NCBI GenBank assembly: GCA_905221095.1
Contig: CAJNBV010000001.1
Location: forward strand, 248,001 to 312,000
DNA: 64,000 nt
Source: a bacterium
GTDB taxonomy: Bacteria; Bacillota; Bacilli; Lactobacillales; Streptococcaceae
Direction of reading: 5' to 3'
Under the pieces are notes generated by a model. The model had not been told where the DNA came from, ran no database searches, and saw only the letters and a list, made by a program, of their open reading frames with translations. The position numbers and the translations under genes were made by a program. Positions within the stretch are counted from its first letter, which is position 1. The number at the start of each line of letters is the position of its first letter. Below are positions 62,401-64,000 of this stretch, one piece after another.

Positions 62401-63218
62401 CCAAAGGTCTCCTCTTCTTCATCAATCAAGACGCCATTTTTATAAAGACGAGTCTTCAATTGGTAAAGGTGAGGATGCTCAATATCCCAAAGCAAGGGTT
62501 GAAAAATTGATATTGCTTCTTGAAAAGCATATTTGTCCCCAGACTCAATCACTACAGAGTCTGTCTCCTGCCAGTCTGACAGTTGCTGTCCATCATACCA
62601 GATACTCTGTTCCAAATACACCGACACGGACTGAGGCCCATCATTTGAAACCTTGCTTTCAAGCTGAGTTTCCACCCAAGATTGCCTTTGCTCCTTGAGC
62701 TTGGGACTTGATATCTTAATCCCATACAAATCCAGATGAACTGCATCTGTAATCAACAATTTCACTTCTCGATAAATACCGCTACCCGAATACCAACGAC
62801 TGCTAGGTTGCTGATTTTCCACAAAAACCGCAAGTTGGTTGGCCGTCCCATCGTTTCTTAGATAAGGCGTGATATCATAAGAAAAAGGTGTATAGCCATT
62901 GGGATAATAGCCCAGCACTTGCCCGTTGATATAGACTTGGGCATTCATGTAAACCCCATCAAAGAGCAAACGCACCGAAACAAGACTAGCATCTTCCTCC
63001 AAGTAAAACTGCGTCCGGTACCATGCCTGACCCCCATTTAGCTGGCCACCCTCATTTTGCGCTGGCGAATAATGGTCAAAATCATTGTAAATACTCCAGT
63101 CATGTGGCACTTGAATGGCCTGCCAATTTTCCCTCTGAAAATCCGGCGCCAAGGCCTCTTCTTTCCCCACCTCCTGGCTAAAAAACCAGTGATTTCGTAA
63201 AACTTCTTCTCTTCTCAT
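59430..63218 (-). CDS. Large GH2 beta-galactosidase without signal peptide or anchor
   Basis: 1262 aa. N-terminal sugar-binding domain (NHWFFSQEVGKEEAL, VPHDWSIYNDFDHYSP), TIM barrel with acid/base Glu in MWSLGNEVSEANGD (about residues 408-421) and nucleophile Glu in LYGSETSSATRT (about 489-500). Then a long tail of Ig/Big-like modules (DKDGNWVPTASN; CVQGI-type bacterial Ig-like domains) and a C-terminal carbohydrate-binding-like module. The catalytic half resembles pneumococcal BgaA, but that protein is over 2000 aa, secreted and LPXTG-anchored. Here there is neither signal peptide nor sorting motif (the end is KKVKKNVDRK). Cytoplasmic action on imported galactosides, before or with GH29, is inferred. 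Confidence 0.93.
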   Translation of the reverse strand: MRREEVLRNHWFFSQEVGKEEALAPDFQRENWQAIQVPHDWSIYNDFDHYSPAQNEGGQLNGGQAWYRTQFYLEEDASLVSVRLLFDGVYMNAQVYINGQVLGYYPNGYTPFSYDITPYLRNDGTANQLAVFVENQQPSSRWYSGSGIYREVKLLITDAVHLDLYGIKISSPKLKEQRQSWVETQLESKVSNDGPQSVSVYLEQSIWYDGQQLSDWQETDSVVIESGDKYAFQEAISIFQPLLWDIEHPHLYQLKTRLYKNGVLIDEEEETFGYRYMDWQADKGFFLNGRWLKIHGVCLHHDYGALGAVENRSAAERRLRQMKEMGVNAIRITHNPASSILLDLAAKMGLLIQEEAFDTWYGGKKEYDYGRFFEEEATHPEAKAGDFWSDYDLRNMIERGKNNPAIFMWSLGNEVSEANGDAHSLKTIKRLLERVKKVDDSRFVTMGMDQFRFGDGSGGHEKIADLLDVVGLNYSEDNIDAIRKRHHKWRLYGSETSSATRTRDSYFRPDKEWVGDNRRVRNFEQSDYGNDRVPWGKTATASWIADRNRLDYAGQFIWTGVDYIGEPTPWHNQNDTPVKSSYFGLVDTAGIPKNDYYLYQSQWVDADQHPMVHILPHWNWEIHKSYQQVVDKYGDIPVRVYSNAGSVELFLNGKSQGRKTFQEKWTSDGRKYQEGQDSDQLYLEWRLPYQSGELRAVAYDRQGQIVAEDRVVTAGKPAKIGLHAEKTKLESDGQDLLYLYFDVLDKDGNWVPTASNQLHFEIEGPARIAGVDNGRQASRERYQAQKNGRFKRKAFHGRGVVLVQSLDQAGQVRVKASARGLEPASFDFLVGEALPYQSVKNKRLFEIRVDKQIGLQEGDSPAIGLYPQTVDNPVNKVGNSEVIWETSGSAHAIIKQGVLHCLSAGDLSIRAIYQGKTYQTHLQVTENTSLGLAVSVRPLRLYTAKGTYPQLPSSVLVDYESGGAKRVKLVWEEIPKEALESFHEFTVSGHLEGLDLKASAQVCVQGICAIEPEKVWTLVKEAPHLPDRVKLVLSDGRRDTAKVTWDELNPQIYAQVGKYVLTGQVAGCELPATVTIRVTDASVDGEVISNQWTGSNLPLVFASHSEPNHPASYLNDKVIARKKSTANTWIIKSEQASVGILFGDAGILKPRFVDNLTLYYVENQDYVAVDPTYIDYYVGNEPVLPRTPNHLDKDSLLKQEENWRPVSGIRKVSSDKDEELRFEFDKVKTYALRLRFEGLTSPLALTELQVHAKKVKKNVDRK

Positions 63219-63253
63219 ACAAGCATTCCTCTTTAAACGACTCGATTTACTTG

Positions 63254-63282
63254 ACTATAGCACAAAACAAAAGCGCTTTCAA
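63254..63282 (-). promoter_or_regulatory. Promoter of the GH2-GH29 operon with a cre-like site
   Basis: TTGAAA (63282-63277) and TATAGT (63259-63254) with a 17-bp spacer on the minus strand. The -35 is part of TTGAAAGCGCTTTTGT, a cre-like sequence with a perfect left half and a degenerate right half, so CcpA could exclude polymerase. Confidence 0.7.
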
Positions 63283-63370
63283 GGTTTCATCTATCACTCC
63301 CTAAATACTCAGAAAAGATTCTATAATTTGTGGAGGAAGATTTAGTCCCCAAACCTACAAAAGCAATGCA

Positions 63371-63395
63371 AAAAGAGCCTGTTACCAAGCTCTTT
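63371..63395 (-). terminator. Terminator of the SPFH gene
   Basis: AAAGAGC (63372-63378) pairs with GCTCTTT (63389-63395); on the minus strand TTTTTG follows. Confidence 0.8.
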
Positions 63396-63401
63396 AATCT
63401 A

Positions 63402-64000
63402 TTATTTCTTCTCAGCACGAAGGGCTGACAAGATTTGTGTACGGATATCATCCACACCATTTGGTGTATTTGGTAAAAAGATAGTTTGATTTCCTTTAGA
63501 AGCAAAGGTATTCAAGGTATCCAAATATTGGTTGGTCAAGAGGATGGACATGATTTGCTCTTCTGTCATGCCAACATTGGCTTCCTTAAGTTCGGTGATA
63601 GACTCTGCCAATCCATCCACAATCGCCTTACGTTGTTGGGCAATCCCCACACCATGGAGGCGGTCTTTTTCTGCTTCGGCTTCAGCTGCAGTGACAATTT
63701 TAATCTTGTCAGCTTCCGCCAATTCTTGCGCTGCGACCCGCTTACGTTGCGCCGCATTGATTTCATTCATGGATTGCTTAACTTCTGCATCAGGTTCGAC
63801 CTTGGTAATTAAGGTTTTCACGATAATGTAGCCGTAAGTGGTCATTTCTTCCGCTACTTGGTGTTGAACTTCAAGGGCAATCTCGTCTTTTTTCTCAAAC
63901 AATTCATCCAAGGTTAATTTTGGAACAGAAGAACGAAGAGCGTCTTCGATATAAGATTTAATCTGAGATTCTGGACGCATGAGTTTATAGTAGGCATCTG
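63402..64000 (-). CDS. SPFH/band-7 (stomatin-like) membrane protein, 5' end outside window
   Basis: The last ~199 codons of a gene entering from the right edge; the frame is open through position 64000 (DAYYKL before MRPESQIKSY). It shows the SPFH domain end (QIKSYIEDALRSSVPKLTLDELF), a long Ala/Glu-rich coiled coil (AAQRKRVAAQELAEADKI) and a C-terminal oligomerisation region (TNQYLDTLNTFASKGNQTIF). Such proteins form membrane rings or scaffolds, often with FtsH-type proteases or in membrane microdomains. Pneumococcal counterpart SP_2156. Confidence 0.93.
   Translation of the reverse strand, partial: DAYYKLMRPESQIKSYIEDALRSSVPKLTLDELFEKKDEIALEVQHQVAEEMTTYGYIIVKTLITKVEPDAEVKQSMNEINAAQRKRVAAQELAEADKIKIVTAAEAEAEKDRLHGVGIAQQRKAIVDGLAESITELKEANVGMTEEQIMSILLTNQYLDTLNTFASKGNQTIFLPNTPNGVDDIRTQILSALRAEKK

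Noticed and set aside
59430-63218. Assignment of the GH2 enzyme as the wall-anchored BgaA
   Set aside because: No signal peptide, no LPXTG, and about 1000 residues shorter than BgaA.

Overview
The window looks like a chromosomal segment of a Streptococcus of the mitis group, most likely S. mitis or a close relative (S. pseudopneumoniae, S. oralis). The evidence is the low GC content, a YSIRK/LPXTG surface protein, a BOX element, Rgg-type peptide signalling, and gene order known from the S. pneumoniae SP_0090-SP_0112 and SP_2141-SP_2146 regions. No rRNA, tRNA or CRISPR array was seen.

Layout. (1) 1-4760: a minus-strand peptide-export operon: a peptidase-containing ABC transporter (PCAT), a small GyrI-like protein and a HlyD-type accessory protein cut by the window edge. 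It is headed by a 47-aa hydrophobic peptide gene with a near-ideal promoter and a PlcR-like TPR regulator; a scrap of a LysM-protein gene lies behind it. (2) 4915-8423: an arginine operon (amino-acid binding lipoprotein, argG, argH) with a candidate ArgR/AhrC box on its -10. (3) 8454-16540: two stacked bacteriocin-like modules. One is a lactococcin-972-type exporter pair, a hypothetical protein and a 37-aa peptide, next to a decayed rgg start. The other is an intact divergent Rgg regulator with a 28-aa pheromone-like peptide ending in a W-x-W motif, a secreted DUF2712-like protein and a three-gene ABC transporter. A ~104-bp promoter-like element is shared by this second module and the PCAT operon, so one Rgg/peptide pair may control both. 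(4) 16592-30164: core genes (LysM/WalRK-type cell-wall protein, serine dehydratase, HAD phosphatase, CapD-like dehydratase, glycosyltransferase, MFS transporter, PadR/DUF1700/DUF4097 stress-type operon, DUF4299 protein, TrhO, immunity-like protein, CPBP protease).

(5) 30313-43497: a host N-glycan utilisation block: an ABC importer without its own ATPase, then GH20, ROK kinase, GH38, GH125 and GH92. In S. pneumoniae the transporter and the glycosidases sit on opposite sides of the replication origin; here they are adjacent. CcpA (cre) sites lie at the importer promoter and at the DUF4299 gene. (6) 43566-55619: a single 4017-aa LPXTG surface protein with four ~195-aa repeats, DUF1542-like helical repeats and about 28 tandem ~78-aa repeats. 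(7) 56181-57639: an Rpn-family nuclease gene followed by a tandem copy of its 3' half. (8) 57740-63282: a two-gene operon for an alpha-L-fucosidase and a large GH2 beta-galactosidase with neither signal peptide nor anchor, with a cre-like site on its -35. The window ends inside an SPFH/band-7 gene.

How it fits together: surface enzymes and adhesin meet host glycans, the importer brings oligosaccharides in, cytoplasmic glycosidases strip fucose, galactose, GlcNAc and mannose, and catabolite control gates the system. The left third is a peptide-signalling and peptide-export island with signs of repeated module duplication and replacement.
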